Shown piece by piece: positions 18,232 through 27,377 of a stretch of 64,000 nt of DNA. The notes below the pieces were generated by a model. It was not told the origin of the DNA, searched no databases, and was given only the letters and a program-made list of their open reading frames with translations. How positions within the stretch are numbered: the first letter of the stretch is position 1; each line of letters starts with the position of its first letter. Position numbers and translations under genes: made by a program. This DNA is from WM-3-3 sp041660045 (GTDB taxonomy: Bacteria > Pseudomonadota > Gammaproteobacteria > Methylococcales > Methylomonadaceae), in the NCBI GenBank assembly GCA_041660045.1, contig JBAZXA010000004.1, positions 225,643-289,642 on the forward strand, read 5' to 3'.

Positions 18232-18681
18232 TTAAGGTTTTGGTATACCGCTGCTAACCACCAAGGCAAAGATGAAGGCAAACACTGCAAAACCTTCAAC
18301 TATCGCCGCTGGCACTATGGATAGGCCAAAGATCTCCGGTTTAGCTTTTGCCGCATGTATTGCGCTGGCGCAGCATTGGCCTTGATAGATACCCGTCGCC
18401 ATCATCACCAATCCAGAAAGCAAGCCTATCGAAAAGATACCTGGCGAAACTTCGGGGGTGATGGTCCTATTGAGCGTAAACATTATGACGATGCCAAAAA
18501 TAGCCATTGATGATGGCATAGCTGAAACACCCACATAGCGCCCATAGCCACTTTCGGTATCCAGCATGGCGCCAATGGCAGCTTGCCCGGCGATGGCACA
18601 GCCAATTGTGCTGCCCAGGGCCCCAAGCGCCAAAGGTGCATAAATACCTATCCAACCTAAAAATATGACAGTTTCATTCAT
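18232..18681 (-). CDS. atpK: A/V-type ATPase rotor ring subunit K
   Basis: A 149-residue proteolipid of two fused hairpins (four membrane spans), NtpK-like. The essential ion-binding carboxylate is E129 in TM4 (IVEGF), and Q100 in TM3 matches the conserved glutamine of Enterococcus NtpK. At the TM2 positions that hold Thr64-Gln65 in the Na+-binding NtpK, this protein has S58-M59. Loss of that glutamine weakens the case for sodium and leaves proton coupling as the more likely reading (inference). The stop of subunit I overlaps its start by 4 bp. Confidence 0.9.
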   Translation of the reverse strand: MNETVIFLGWIGIYAPLALGALGSTIGCAIAGQAAIGAMLDTESGYGRYVGVSAMPSSMAIFGIVIMFTLNRTITPEVSPGIFSIGLLSGLVMMATGIYQGQCCASAIHAAKAKPEIFGLSIVPAAIVEGFAVFAFIFALVVSSGIPKP

Positions 18682-20483
18682 TTATCTGCTCTCCTGCTGG
18701 CAAATGCTTTAAACGGATACCCCTCATCAGACACGCTCCAGTTATAAAATTCGATAAAATTAAGCCTAAGCCCATGCACCACACCGCTTAACAGGCATAG
18801 CAACAAATTTAAGGTATGCCCCACCAATAGAATAAGTAAACTTAACAGCACACCGGCTCCCGGCATGGCATGATAGACTTCGGCAGCCAGCTGGTTAAAG
18901 GTTACCGCCAGCGAGACACTAGCCATGCCTAAGGCAAATAAACGCAAATAGCTCAGCACATTACCAAACAAGCCGGTAATTTCAACCAAAGCTTTAAGGC
19001 CTTCCAAGAAGCGCCATAACACATCGATGGGTTTGGCCACCGCCTGCTCGCTAGTAAACAATAACACCCCTAACGCGCCCGTGATGACCATGCCAAAACC
19101 TATTTGGCGTAACGGCAACTGCGGTATAACCGTGGCTATCCAGGCGCTAAAGCCACCCAAAACCAGCAAAAACCAGCCCAAAGATGCCAATGCCGTGGTT
19201 TTGCCCCAACGCTGATAGGTCATAATTGCGTTGGCTAAAGCAATGTGCATAACACCGACAAACACCGATAAGCGCATCATGGCATCAAAGTTTTGCATAT
19301 CGATTATTCCCAACTGGCCCAGCCAAGTTTGTTTTGCAAAGCTATAACCAAAATAACCATTGGCAAGCACACCCCAGAACAATGACAAGGCAATAATAAC
19401 CAGCGCTAACATACGCAGCCGTATACCGGATAGGGTTTTGCCCATGGCCCGCCACCTTAGGCTTAAGATCAAACCAAATAAGGCTGCATAGCCAGCATCC
19501 GACATGATCATGGCAAAAAATAAGGCGAATGAATAAAACACCACAGGTGATGGATCCCAACCAAAATAACCCGGGGTTTGGTAAAAACCGACCAAATCTT
19601 GGCCGCCGGCCCAATAAGCCGTGTTCTTGAGTAAAGTCGGTGGAATTTCTGCAGGCTCTGGGTCAGCACTGATTAAAGCCAATTGATGGTTTGCGGCAAA
19701 GCTGGCTAACTCATGCAAGTCCGCCACATCACACCAAGCCTGCACAATAAATACACCATCACTTTCCAAGGTGCTGGCTTGGGCATAATCTAACTCCGAC
19801 TGGTCTAAGGCCAGGCCAAGGTTGGCTGCAATCAAGGCGATCCAGCGCGTTAACGACTCGCGCTCTGCCTGCAAGTCTTCCAAAACCAGTTCAACCTTGT
19901 CCAAGTCCTGATTGAGTGTAGCTAACGAATGGGTACCCGTATGCGTTCTTGCAACTGGCATTACTGAGGCGGCGGGTTCTTCATCGGCAATTACCACGAC
20001 ATAATCGTAAAGGTTATCCTGAAAAACCACTTGCCAGACCAAGTCCACATCCCGCATCTTTTTCATGAGGCGTTTAGGTAAGATATAAAACCAAAGTTTA
20101 ATACCCGCCAACTGCTGGTCTGCAGGCAAGTTAAAATTGCCCCATGGGGTGACTTCTTTAATTCTCTTAATTAAGGCATCACGTTTATCGGCGAGCTGGC
20201 GCAAGTCAAACTGAATCGCCAACGCCCGTTTAACAACGCGGTCAAAATTAAATTTTTCACCACTGGTCTGCTGATGACGTCGCCTAGGGCATTGGCGCAA
20301 AAATTTAAGTGCCTTATTTGCCTGTTCGGCAACAATAGGCGGGGTAAGCTGCGCACTACCCACGCCAGCTTTCTGGGTATTGATTAAATGTACTTTGCCC
20401 AATGTTTGTAAATCGGCCAATACCTGCTGCTTATCACCTAGCACACCACAAAATGTCAGTTTTTTTAAGGCACTAATGCTCAT
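18678..20483 (-). CDS. atpI: A/V-type ATPase subunit I (a-subunit, stator membrane arm)
   Basis: A 601-residue membrane protein: a soluble alpha/beta N-terminal half with coiled-coil segments (about residues 190-235) and a C-terminal half with seven to eight membrane spans (from about residue 315). This matches bacterial subunit I, which forms the ion half-channels against the K ring. Coupled by 4-bp overlaps to D upstream and K downstream. Confidence 0.9.
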   Translation of the reverse strand: MSISALKKLTFCGVLGDKQQVLADLQTLGKVHLINTQKAGVGSAQLTPPIVAEQANKALKFLRQCPRRRHQQTSGEKFNFDRVVKRALAIQFDLRQLADKRDALIKRIKEVTPWGNFNLPADQQLAGIKLWFYILPKRLMKKMRDVDLVWQVVFQDNLYDYVVVIADEEPAASVMPVARTHTGTHSLATLNQDLDKVELVLEDLQAERESLTRWIALIAANLGLALDQSELDYAQASTLESDGVFIVQAWCDVADLHELASFAANHQLALISADPEPAEIPPTLLKNTAYWAGGQDLVGFYQTPGYFGWDPSPVVFYSFALFFAMIMSDAGYAALFGLILSLRWRAMGKTLSGIRLRMLALVIIALSLFWGVLANGYFGYSFAKQTWLGQLGIIDMQNFDAMMRLSVFVGVMHIALANAIMTYQRWGKTTALASLGWFLLVLGGFSAWIATVIPQLPLRQIGFGMVITGALGVLLFTSEQAVAKPIDVLWRFLEGLKALVEITGLFGNVLSYLRLFALGMASVSLAVTFNQLAAEVYHAMPGAGVLLSLLILLVGHTLNLLLCLLSGVVHGLRLNFIEFYNWSVSDEGYPFKAFASRRADK

Positions 20484-21085
20484 GACATAGCCTTTTTTAA
20501 ACGTTTTTGCTTAGTAATTTTGGCACGCACTACACCCGCCCTTTCTGAATCCGATAAAAAAATACTGATTTTTTTAATGGTTTGTTGTGCGCGCGGGATC
20601 ATAATTTTGTCGAAAAAATTGTAGCGCTGGGTAACTTTTTTTAGCGCTTTATTAAGTATATCCAAGCGGCGCTGTTCAATATTTAATTGCACTTTTAATT
20701 CCAGCATACGCTTTAAAGACACTGTCGCTTGATCTACCCAATGCGGCTTAGCGTAGGTTGAATAAGGCTTGATAACCACGTCTAATTGTTCAATTACCGG
20801 TAAAGTGACACCGGCCCTATTTTCCTCACGTACTTTAATATTGGAAATAACCACCAAATCGTCCAGGACTATCCGTTCATCGGCCAGCATAGGCAAGTTG
20901 TCGGTAACAAACTGTCGGCATTGTGCAATTTGCGATTCGACGTTTTTTACTTTGGCCGCGGCCTTATAGCGCTCTGCCGTCAATTGCTGGCGCTTTAAAT
21001 CTAAAGACGGCAAAAATTGTTGGTAGCGCTTCAGCTGGCCAACTTCTTTATGCAGGGCTGCTTTGCTGAAGATTTGCCGAGTCAT
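20480..21085 (-). CDS. atpD: A/V-type ATPase subunit D (central rotor shaft)
   Basis: A 201-residue, lysine-rich, mostly coiled-coil protein (long helices at residues 10-75 and 120-190), typical of the D subunit that forms the rotor axle inside the A3B3 head. Its start lies 38 bp inside the 3' end of subunit B, an unusually long overlap, so translation is probably coupled to B. Confidence 0.88.
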   Translation of the reverse strand: MTRQIFSKAALHKEVGQLKRYQQFLPSLDLKRQQLTAERYKAAAKVKNVESQIAQCRQFVTDNLPMLADERIVLDDLVVISNIKVREENRAGVTLPVIEQLDVVIKPYSTYAKPHWVDQATVSLKRMLELKVQLNIEQRRLDILNKALKKVTQRYNFFDKIMIPRAQQTIKKISIFLSDSERAGVVRAKITKQKRLKKAMS

Positions 21086-22427
21086 GGACTTTTTGGGGGT
21101 AATAAGTATTGATCAAGGCTTGCTTCATTAATAATTGATCAGCAGAAAAGCACTCGGCTAAGGTTTGCCAAGCCAAATCCAAAGCCGCTTCTAACGCTAT
21201 GGAGACATTGATATCCATAAACCGGGTGCGAAATAAACGCCCGAACTTAATTAATTTTTCATCAAAAGCCGACAATTCAAACGCCATCGCCTGTTTTTGT
21301 TCCGCTTCCACGGCGGATGAGTAAAATCGGATCATGGTATTCATGATTTGGGCATGGTCTTCGCGCGTGGATTTACCAATCACATGTTGTTTAAGCCTAG
21401 AGAGCGATCCGAAAGGATCCAGCATGGCATTATGCAAATAAAACTGGCCTTCAGTGATGTAGCCGGTATTGTCTGGCACTGGGTGGGTTACATCATCACC
21501 CGGCATTGTCGTCACGCTAAGAATAGTGACTGAGCCTGCACCTTTATAATCACAGGCTTTTTCATAGCGCCGCGCCAATTGCGAATACAAATCCCCAGTA
21601 TAACCACGGTTTGAGGGCACATGTTCCATAGACACACCTACTTCTTTTAAGGCATCGGCAAACGCGGTCATATCCGTCATTAACACCAATACCCGCTTGC
21701 CTTCCTGTACGGCAAAATGTTCGGCCACCGCCAGCGCCAAATCAGGCACTAGCAAGCGCTCAACTATCGGGTCAGAGGCCATGTTGCAATACATCACGGT
21801 CCTGGCAAACACACCAGCCTGTTCAAACTGGCTACGGAAAAAATGGAAATCATCAAAAATCAGGCCTAAACCTGCAAACACCACAATATCGGCATCCGCT
21901 TGTATGCCGATACGTGCCAGAAAGGCATTGTACGGCTCACCGGATATTGAAAAAATTGGGATTTTTTGGCTTTCCACCAAGCAATTGAACACATCAATCA
22001 TTGGCACATTGGTGCGGATCATGCGCGAGGCCAATACGCGTTGCATAGGATTAACCGAAGGCCCTGCAATACCCACTTTAGGGTCTGCTTGTAAGCTGGG
22101 GCCACCATCAATAGCTAGCCCTGTGCCGCTAAAAATTCGGCCTAAGATATTATCTGAATAAGTCGCCTTCATAGGGTAACCTAAAAAGCGCACAGTTGCC
22201 GCCGTTGAAACCCCCTGCGTGCCAGAAAAAACTTGTAAGGATACGTGTCCCCCTTCAATTTTAATCACCTGCGCCAAAGAACTTATGCCATTGCTATCTT
22301 CTATGCTGGCAAGATCACCAAAACGGGTGTTTAAGCCCTGTTTTTCCAAGCTATGCGACACTTGTACCGTCACAATATTACCTACAATTGAAATGATATT
22401 ATGATGTTTAACCATACTCTCAATCAT
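21048..22427 (-). CDS. atpB: A/V-type ATPase regulatory subunit B
   Basis: A 459-residue non-catalytic subunit of the hexameric head. The P-loop position reads SGEPYNAFLARIG rather than a Walker A motif, as expected for B. The SVNPMQR and SNRGYTGDLYSQLARRYE signatures are present. ATG 22427 is supported by AGGGC about 8 nt upstream; a second ATG at 22415 is possible. It is the first gene of the operon, behind an AT-rich region likely to hold the promoter. Confidence 0.94.
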   Translation of the reverse strand: MIESMVKHHNIISIVGNIVTVQVSHSLEKQGLNTRFGDLASIEDSNGISSLAQVIKIEGGHVSLQVFSGTQGVSTAATVRFLGYPMKATYSDNILGRIFSGTGLAIDGGPSLQADPKVGIAGPSVNPMQRVLASRMIRTNVPMIDVFNCLVESQKIPIFSISGEPYNAFLARIGIQADADIVVFAGLGLIFDDFHFFRSQFEQAGVFARTVMYCNMASDPIVERLLVPDLALAVAEHFAVQEGKRVLVLMTDMTAFADALKEVGVSMEHVPSNRGYTGDLYSQLARRYEKACDYKGAGSVTILSVTTMPGDDVTHPVPDNTGYITEGQFYLHNAMLDPFGSLSRLKQHVIGKSTREDHAQIMNTMIRFYSSAVEAEQKQAMAFELSAFDEKLIKFGRLFRTRFMDINVSIALEAALDLAWQTLAECFSADQLLMKQALINTYYPQKVHDSANLQQSSPA

Positions 22428-22826
22428 AGACTTGCCCTAAATAACGAATTTCCACCAGTATAAACCACACAGTATTTGTTAGTATTAAGTTTATATGACA
22501 AGCCAGTTAAGCAATTAGATCAATCTTTTGAAAAAATAGTTTTTTAGCTCAACCTAAGCATCATACAACTCATTAAACTATCTAAAAAAAATAGCTGTTT
22601 TTGTGATTAAATGACGGTAAGAAAAAGCGATAATCGGCCTAAACTTCCTGCATCTATTTGGGTATTTCTGATGTGGCCAAGGTTAAAAAATCTTGCTCCA
22701 TAGATGGGGGTCTATCCGAATAGCGCTTAAGTAGACCTGATAAATTGCGCATCCCTTGATTAAGCAGGCGCACTTGATAGATTGGTCTGTGTCCAAAAAA
22801 GAATGGGCTGATTTTTCCATCAAAAA
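22428..22826. other. AT-rich leader of the ATPase operon
   Basis: No gene is supported. The AT-rich tract at about 22440-22620 lies upstream of the ATPase operon and should contain its promoter; I could not pick confident -35/-10 boxes. The minus-strand 90-codon frame at 22683-22955 is antisense to the TolC-family relic and has no family resemblance. Confidence 0.4.
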
Positions 22827-23225
22827 CGGGCCGGTTTGCCCTATTTGCAAAACGTCTTCGCTATAGCCGCGCCGCTGGTCAACAAAAACTCCATCATCGC
22901 CGACTATAAACATGACAACGCCCGGCAGATTCAGGCGGCCTATGAATACGAGCAAAGCATAATCTAAGCCTGTGCGGAAGTCGCCAATCAGCTTTCCAAT
23001 ATTGATGATTTCTATAAAAATTATCAGCTTAAGCGTAAGCAGGTGGATGCCTTGGTGCTATCAATAGAGATTGCCAACCAGTTATTCTTATCGGTAAGAG
23101 CGGATTATCTGGAAGTTTTGTTAACCGAACGCGATGCCCTGGAAGCCAAAAAAGAGCTTATCGAAACCAAACAAAAGCAGATTGTGGCCATGGTGGATTT
23201 GTATAAATCACTGGGTGGTGGTTAG
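22827..23225 (+). pseudogene. TolC-family outer-membrane efflux protein, 3' relic
   Basis: A single plus-strand frame encodes the C-terminal third of an OEP/TolC-family channel: a VNKNSIIADY segment, RQIQAAYEYEQSII, then EVANQLSNIDDFYK and the well-conserved SVRADYLEVLLTERDALEAK…YKSLGGG ending. It is interrupted by a TAA at 22965-22967 and lacks the first two thirds and any start. It is not a copy of the channel gene at 7716-9185, because the ending differs in type. A decayed gene. Confidence 0.8.
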
Positions 23226-23301
23226 CAGTAGAGTCTAATGGACTAGAGCCGACAGGAATTCAAGTCACAATGGTTTCTAAACCTGCGGTAAATTGGTTAA
23301 G

Positions 23302-24192
23302 TTATTGATGTAAAAAACGTACAACATAGCCGTTCACAGTAATGTTGTTTCCTTGCTTATTAGTGACATCCACCCTTACTGTGACAGCAGTAACATTATA
23401 AGTTATAGCTTTATTACTATCCGTGACTTTCCGAGGATGGCTCCAGCGAATTTTGACAACGAGATCGATTTCGCCCCAACCCGGTCGGGAGTTTATTCTT
23501 CCAAACTGAGTCAACGTATTTTTTTGTCCTAATTGAGGCGTTAATTCCGACCATTTGTTGTAACCTTTTTTCCCTTGCGCGTATTCAGTTACATACTTAG
23601 TGATTCGTGCCACGATATCATTGAGGGTAAGCGGGCTTTTATCGGCAGTGGTTTTCGGCCAAGTATTTAAACTATTCTTAATTGAAATATCGACAATTCT
23701 GCGGTCGCTATTCGACGGGGTTTCGGCGGGTAATTTCTCGCCAGTGAGTTGCAGTGCCGCCTTCTTGATATGCTCATCGACATCACCGTATGCAGCTGAA
23801 TAACATGATTTAGATTGAATCGCTTTACCATACGGACTAGCTAAGGGGTTATTGCCAAGATCGTAATCAACCGCCAGATCGCCACGGCTACCGAAGTGAA
23901 TTTTTCGATTTTTCCGAATATGTTTGTCGGCAAGAAAAAGTTCTTTGTGGTATCCATTAATATTAGCCGCCGACTTGGTAAGTACATCTTTTAAGCGGGT
24001 CAGCATCTGATTGGAATTATGTATGACTAGAGGGTTTTGATATTCAGGAGACCAAAAACTCTCTATCGTTAGGTCTTCTTTATGGATAACAATCCAATCA
24101 AAAAGATCCTGTAGGGCAGTGGCAACAGAGGCTAATTTTTCCACTAGATCTTTGTCATTTATTAATTGTTCATCGATTGCAATTGAAATCAT
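23302..24192 (-). CDS. Hypothetical protein, unknown family
   Basis: A 296-residue soluble protein without signal peptide or membrane span. The N-terminal half is helical (residues 1-90), the middle has a cysteine-containing SKSCYSAAYGD segment near residue 132, and the last 60 residues are a run of beta strands (WGEIDLVVKIRW…AVTVRVDVTNKQG…VNGYVVRFL). The regular alternation and the terminal strand-rich domain suggest a folded enzyme or binding protein. A good reading frame with ATG at 24192 and no overlapping rival supports it as real. It lies in a repeat-rich, AT-rich region; no function is assigned. Confidence 0.7.
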   Translation of the reverse strand: MISIAIDEQLINDKDLVEKLASVATALQDLFDWIVIHKEDLTIESFWSPEYQNPLVIHNSNQMLTRLKDVLTKSAANINGYHKELFLADKHIRKNRKIHFGSRGDLAVDYDLGNNPLASPYGKAIQSKSCYSAAYGDVDEHIKKAALQLTGEKLPAETPSNSDRRIVDISIKNSLNTWPKTTADKSPLTLNDIVARITKYVTEYAQGKKGYNKWSELTPQLGQKNTLTQFGRINSRPGWGEIDLVVKIRWSHPRKVTDSNKAITYNVTAVTVRVDVTNKQGNNITVNGYVVRFLHQ

Positions 24193-24360
24193 GTTAATTC
24201 CTTGAATGTTAAAACAACCCTATACCTGCCCGGAATAAATTCCACGCTGAATATTTTTATTGAGCAATAAAATAAAACTTTTATGAGCAATTTGCTATTT
24301 TCTTTTAGGCTAAAGAACAAAACCTATAAATACACTATAACAAAGGGAAGAATGGAATGA

Positions 24361-24690
24361 TGGGGTCGAATGATGAGGTCTTGCATTAAAACAATACCCG
24401 TTTAAAATCCCCCAACCTAGACCTCTCAGATTAGAATTTACCGGAGGGTTTTACCATGGAAGCCCCCGAAGCCCAACACCGACCGCCGGCCAAACCACTC
24501 AGCCATTATGTACAAGCCTTCCTTAACCCGCAGGACGGCATCCGGAAAACGTATGAAACAGGTGCTTATACGATGCAACAAATAGCCCAGGCTTTTGGCG
24601 TGCATTATTCAACTATCAGCCGAAAGGTCAATAAGAACTGCCGTGACAATGCTTGACTGAAAGACCCTAAACTGTGCATGACAGGATCAC
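24361..24690 (+). pseudogene. RAYT transposase deletion derivative, copy A
   Basis: At 24416-24457 the frame reads PRPLRLEFTGGFYH, the conserved N-terminus of REP-associated Y1 (HUH) tyrosine transposases. It then jumps directly, in a different frame, to the C-terminal helix-turn-helix tail (24458-24654, …TGAYTMQQIAQAFGVHYSTISRKV). About 200 codons including the HUH and catalytic Tyr region are missing. The left edge carries GGGGTC. Copy B has the same deletion junction, so the deletion predates the spread of the element. The 66-codon frame from 24456 has an RBS-like GGAGG but is a fragment. Confidence 0.75.
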
Positions 24691-24704
24691 TATATTCTTT
24701 TACT

Positions 24705-26714
24705 TTAGAGTTTTGTTTCTAATGGCGACTCAGGTGAGTATTTATCTAAGCTGATTTCTTTAGCAGTTTCTAATGCATCAATTTTGTCAAATGTATTTAT
24801 GGTGAATTTTTTAATATAGCTTTTACCTTTGTTAAAAATGGCAGCTGTATTATTATTTATTACAGTGACGTTGAATTTTTCTATGGGTTTTAAGGGCTCT
24901 TCTAATAATGAGATAGCTATTTTTCTTAGCTCTACGTCGATGTCCGAAGAAGATTTTAACCATCTTTTTGCCTCATCTATATTCTTTTCTACCCCTAAAC
25001 CTTTGCTATACATAACGCCTATATAGAGTTGTGCTATTTGAAGTCCTTTTTCTGCTGCTTTTTTGTAATAACTTAAAGCTAGCGGGTAATCCTTATCCCT
25101 TCCGATTCCATGATAAGCTAAAAAACCTAATTTGAATTCGGCTTCCTTATGGCCTTTTTCGGCTGCAAGATTTAGCAATTTAACAATTTCAGAGATGTTT
25201 TTGGGGTTGGTTTTATCATCATCTAGTTCATATAAAACATTTGCCAATTCATATTGTGCTTCGGTATGCCCTTGTTGAGCAGCTTGGTTAAACCACTTTT
25301 GAGCTTCAGTTAGATTCTGGGTTTTGATAAAGCGAAATGAATTCATGCCAAGGACATATTGAGCCTCTGCATTTCCTTCATCAGCTAATTTTTTAAGGAG
25401 TTGATTGGCAGTTTTAGTATCTTGGTAAATACCAGGTATTGCCAACACGTTTCCTAGCAAAACTTGCGCAGGCGCAAAATTCTGTTTTGCTGAGAGGCGC
25501 AGCCATTTGATCGCTTCATTCTCGTTTTTAGGAACGCCTTCGCCAAATAAATAACTTTGTCCCAATTGGAACTGAGCTAATTTATGATTTTGTTCGGCCG
25601 CCGCTGTAAACCATTTAATAGCCTCCTTCTCGTCTTTTTTTACTCCAATACCACTTGAATATGCAACTCCCAAAGAATTTTGGGCTATTGCAGAGCCCGC
25701 GTCGGCTGCCAAGCGATTCCATTTTACAGCTTTAGCATAGTCTGGTTTTATTTCTTTCTCGCCGTTTAGGTAAATTAATCCTAATCCTGTTTGGGATTTT
25801 ACATCGCCAGATTCGGCTGCTTTTTCAAACCATTTAATTGCCTGATTAATATCTTTGTTAACCCCTACTCCGGAAAAATACAAGTTCCCGATATTGGCTT
25901 GAGAGGTTATATCACCTTGAGCGGCTGCGAGAGAGTAATATTTTGCAGCCTTGAATAAATCCCGGGCAACACCAATACCGGAATAATATAAATGTCCCAA
26001 CTCAGCTTGTGACAAGTAATATCCTTTTTCCGAAGACAAGCTTAACCATTTAATGGCCTCATTGTATTGCTTAGTGTCTTTATACAGTTTGCCTAAGTTA
26101 TATTGTGCCTCGAGGTTGTTTTGATTGGCTGCGATAAGATAAAGTTTTTTGGCTTGATTTAAATCTTGTCTAGTTCCTTTGCCAAGCTGATACATAATTG
26201 CTAAATATGTTATGGCTTCTGGTTGGCCTTGTTTGGCTGCAGCTTTGAACAAGTTAAAAGCTTCTATATTATTTTTATCAATACCTTTTCCTTCATATTG
26301 TAAAATACCAAGATTATATTGGGCTTGTGTATGGTTTTGTTTAGCAGCTAACTGATACCATTTTATGGCTTCTTGGTAATCTATTTTAGTACCTAGGCCT
26401 TTGTCATACATATAAGCCAAGTTATTTTGTGATTCTGCATAGTTTTGTTCGGCAGCGAGTTTGTACCACTTTAAGGCTTCATTATAATTTTGAGCTAACC
26501 CTAGCCCAGTTTGATACATAAAACCGAGGTTATGCTGAGCTTTTGCGTTTCCTTCATTTGCCAGAGGGAGCCAAAGGCTATAAGCTTTTTTAAAGTTATT
26601 TTGCGAAGCAGCAGCTATACCATCTTCAAAATCACCGGCGTTAATATTAAAACTTAATAGTTGAAGCAAGATAAACCAGCAAAAAACAGAGTATTTTAAC
26701 ATGTTATAAGGCAT
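24705..26714 (-). CDS. Secreted Sel1-like tetratricopeptide repeat protein
   Basis: A 669-residue protein with an N-terminal signal peptide (residues 1-26, ending NINA-GD) and about sixteen tandem 36-residue Sel1 repeats (pattern A-x-x-x-L-G-x-x-Y-x-x-G-x-G-V-x-x-x-x-x-x-A-x-x-W/Y-x-x-x-A-A). A short basic/beta tail follows. It probably acts as a periplasmic protein-interaction scaffold. ATG 26714 is supported by AGGA 7 nt upstream. The gene is AT-rich and lies exactly between two direct copies of a RAYT-derived element, which suggests arrival or movement as a unit. Sel1 proteins are sometimes effector-neutralising or envelope-stress proteins; no specific role is assigned. Confidence 0.88.
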   Translation of the reverse strand: MPYNMLKYSVFCWFILLQLLSFNINAGDFEDGIAAASQNNFKKAYSLWLPLANEGNAKAQHNLGFMYQTGLGLAQNYNEALKWYKLAAEQNYAESQNNLAYMYDKGLGTKIDYQEAIKWYQLAAKQNHTQAQYNLGILQYEGKGIDKNNIEAFNLFKAAAKQGQPEAITYLAIMYQLGKGTRQDLNQAKKLYLIAANQNNLEAQYNLGKLYKDTKQYNEAIKWLSLSSEKGYYLSQAELGHLYYSGIGVARDLFKAAKYYSLAAAQGDITSQANIGNLYFSGVGVNKDINQAIKWFEKAAESGDVKSQTGLGLIYLNGEKEIKPDYAKAVKWNRLAADAGSAIAQNSLGVAYSSGIGVKKDEKEAIKWFTAAAEQNHKLAQFQLGQSYLFGEGVPKNENEAIKWLRLSAKQNFAPAQVLLGNVLAIPGIYQDTKTANQLLKKLADEGNAEAQYVLGMNSFRFIKTQNLTEAQKWFNQAAQQGHTEAQYELANVLYELDDDKTNPKNISEIVKLLNLAAEKGHKEAEFKLGFLAYHGIGRDKDYPLALSYYKKAAEKGLQIAQLYIGVMYSKGLGVEKNIDEAKRWLKSSSDIDVELRKIAISLLEEPLKPIEKFNVTVINNNTAAIFNKGKSYIKKFTINTFDKIDALETAKEISLDKYSPESPLETKL

Positions 26715-26900
26715 AACTAATTCCTAGTTGAGTTGATTATCAGGTCTTTTTAAATAAGCTTCTTAAGCAATATTATCGGTTTTTTTATGATGAAATAAGA
26801 TATTCGTAGTTTTCAGATGAATTGTACTAATATTTTTTATCTAAGACTATTGCACCCTTACCAAAACACAGGAAGGTGCCAAATGAAGCGAAATAAAATT

Positions 26901-27270
26901 ATGGGGTCTAAATGATGGGGTCAGATCTTGCATTAAAACAATACCCGTTTAAAATCCCCCAACCTAGACCTCTCAGATTAGAATTTACCGGTGGGCTTTA
27001 TCATGGAAGCCCCCAGCCCAGCGCAGGCCAAACCGCTCAGCCATTATGTACAAGCCTTCCTTAACCCGCAGGACGGTATCCGGAAAGCGTATGGAACAGG
27101 CGCTTATACGATGCAACAAATAGCCCAGGCTTTTGGCGTGCATTATTCAACTATCAGCGAAAGGTCAATAAGAACTGCCCTGACAATGCTTGACTGAAAG
27201 ACTGACTCTGAACTGTGCAGACAATAGACGGTGGCCGGCATCAATTGCAAAATTCAAGACCCGACCCTGT
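26901..27270 (+). pseudogene. RAYT transposase deletion derivative, copy B
   Basis: Direct repeat of copy A with about 90% identity by eye: the same PRPLRLEFTGGLYH start, the same junction to the helix-turn-helix tail, but a one-base deletion near 27160 that shifts the end of the tail frame. The left end carries two GGGGTC words (26903 and 26916). The right end carries their inverse (GACCCGACCC, 27259-27268), so the outer ends may be intact here. Confidence 0.75.
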
Positions 27271-27377
27271 TCTTTTTGTGTGAGCCACAGAAACCAGCTA
27301 TGCTTTCAGCCTATTGCATTTCTAGCTATTATCTTAGAGCGCCGGCAAAATTTGCGACAAAACCGATTTGATTCACT

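Noticed and set aside
22683..22955. 90-codon minus-strand frame
   Set aside because: Antisense to the TolC-family relic, begins with TTG, no domain.
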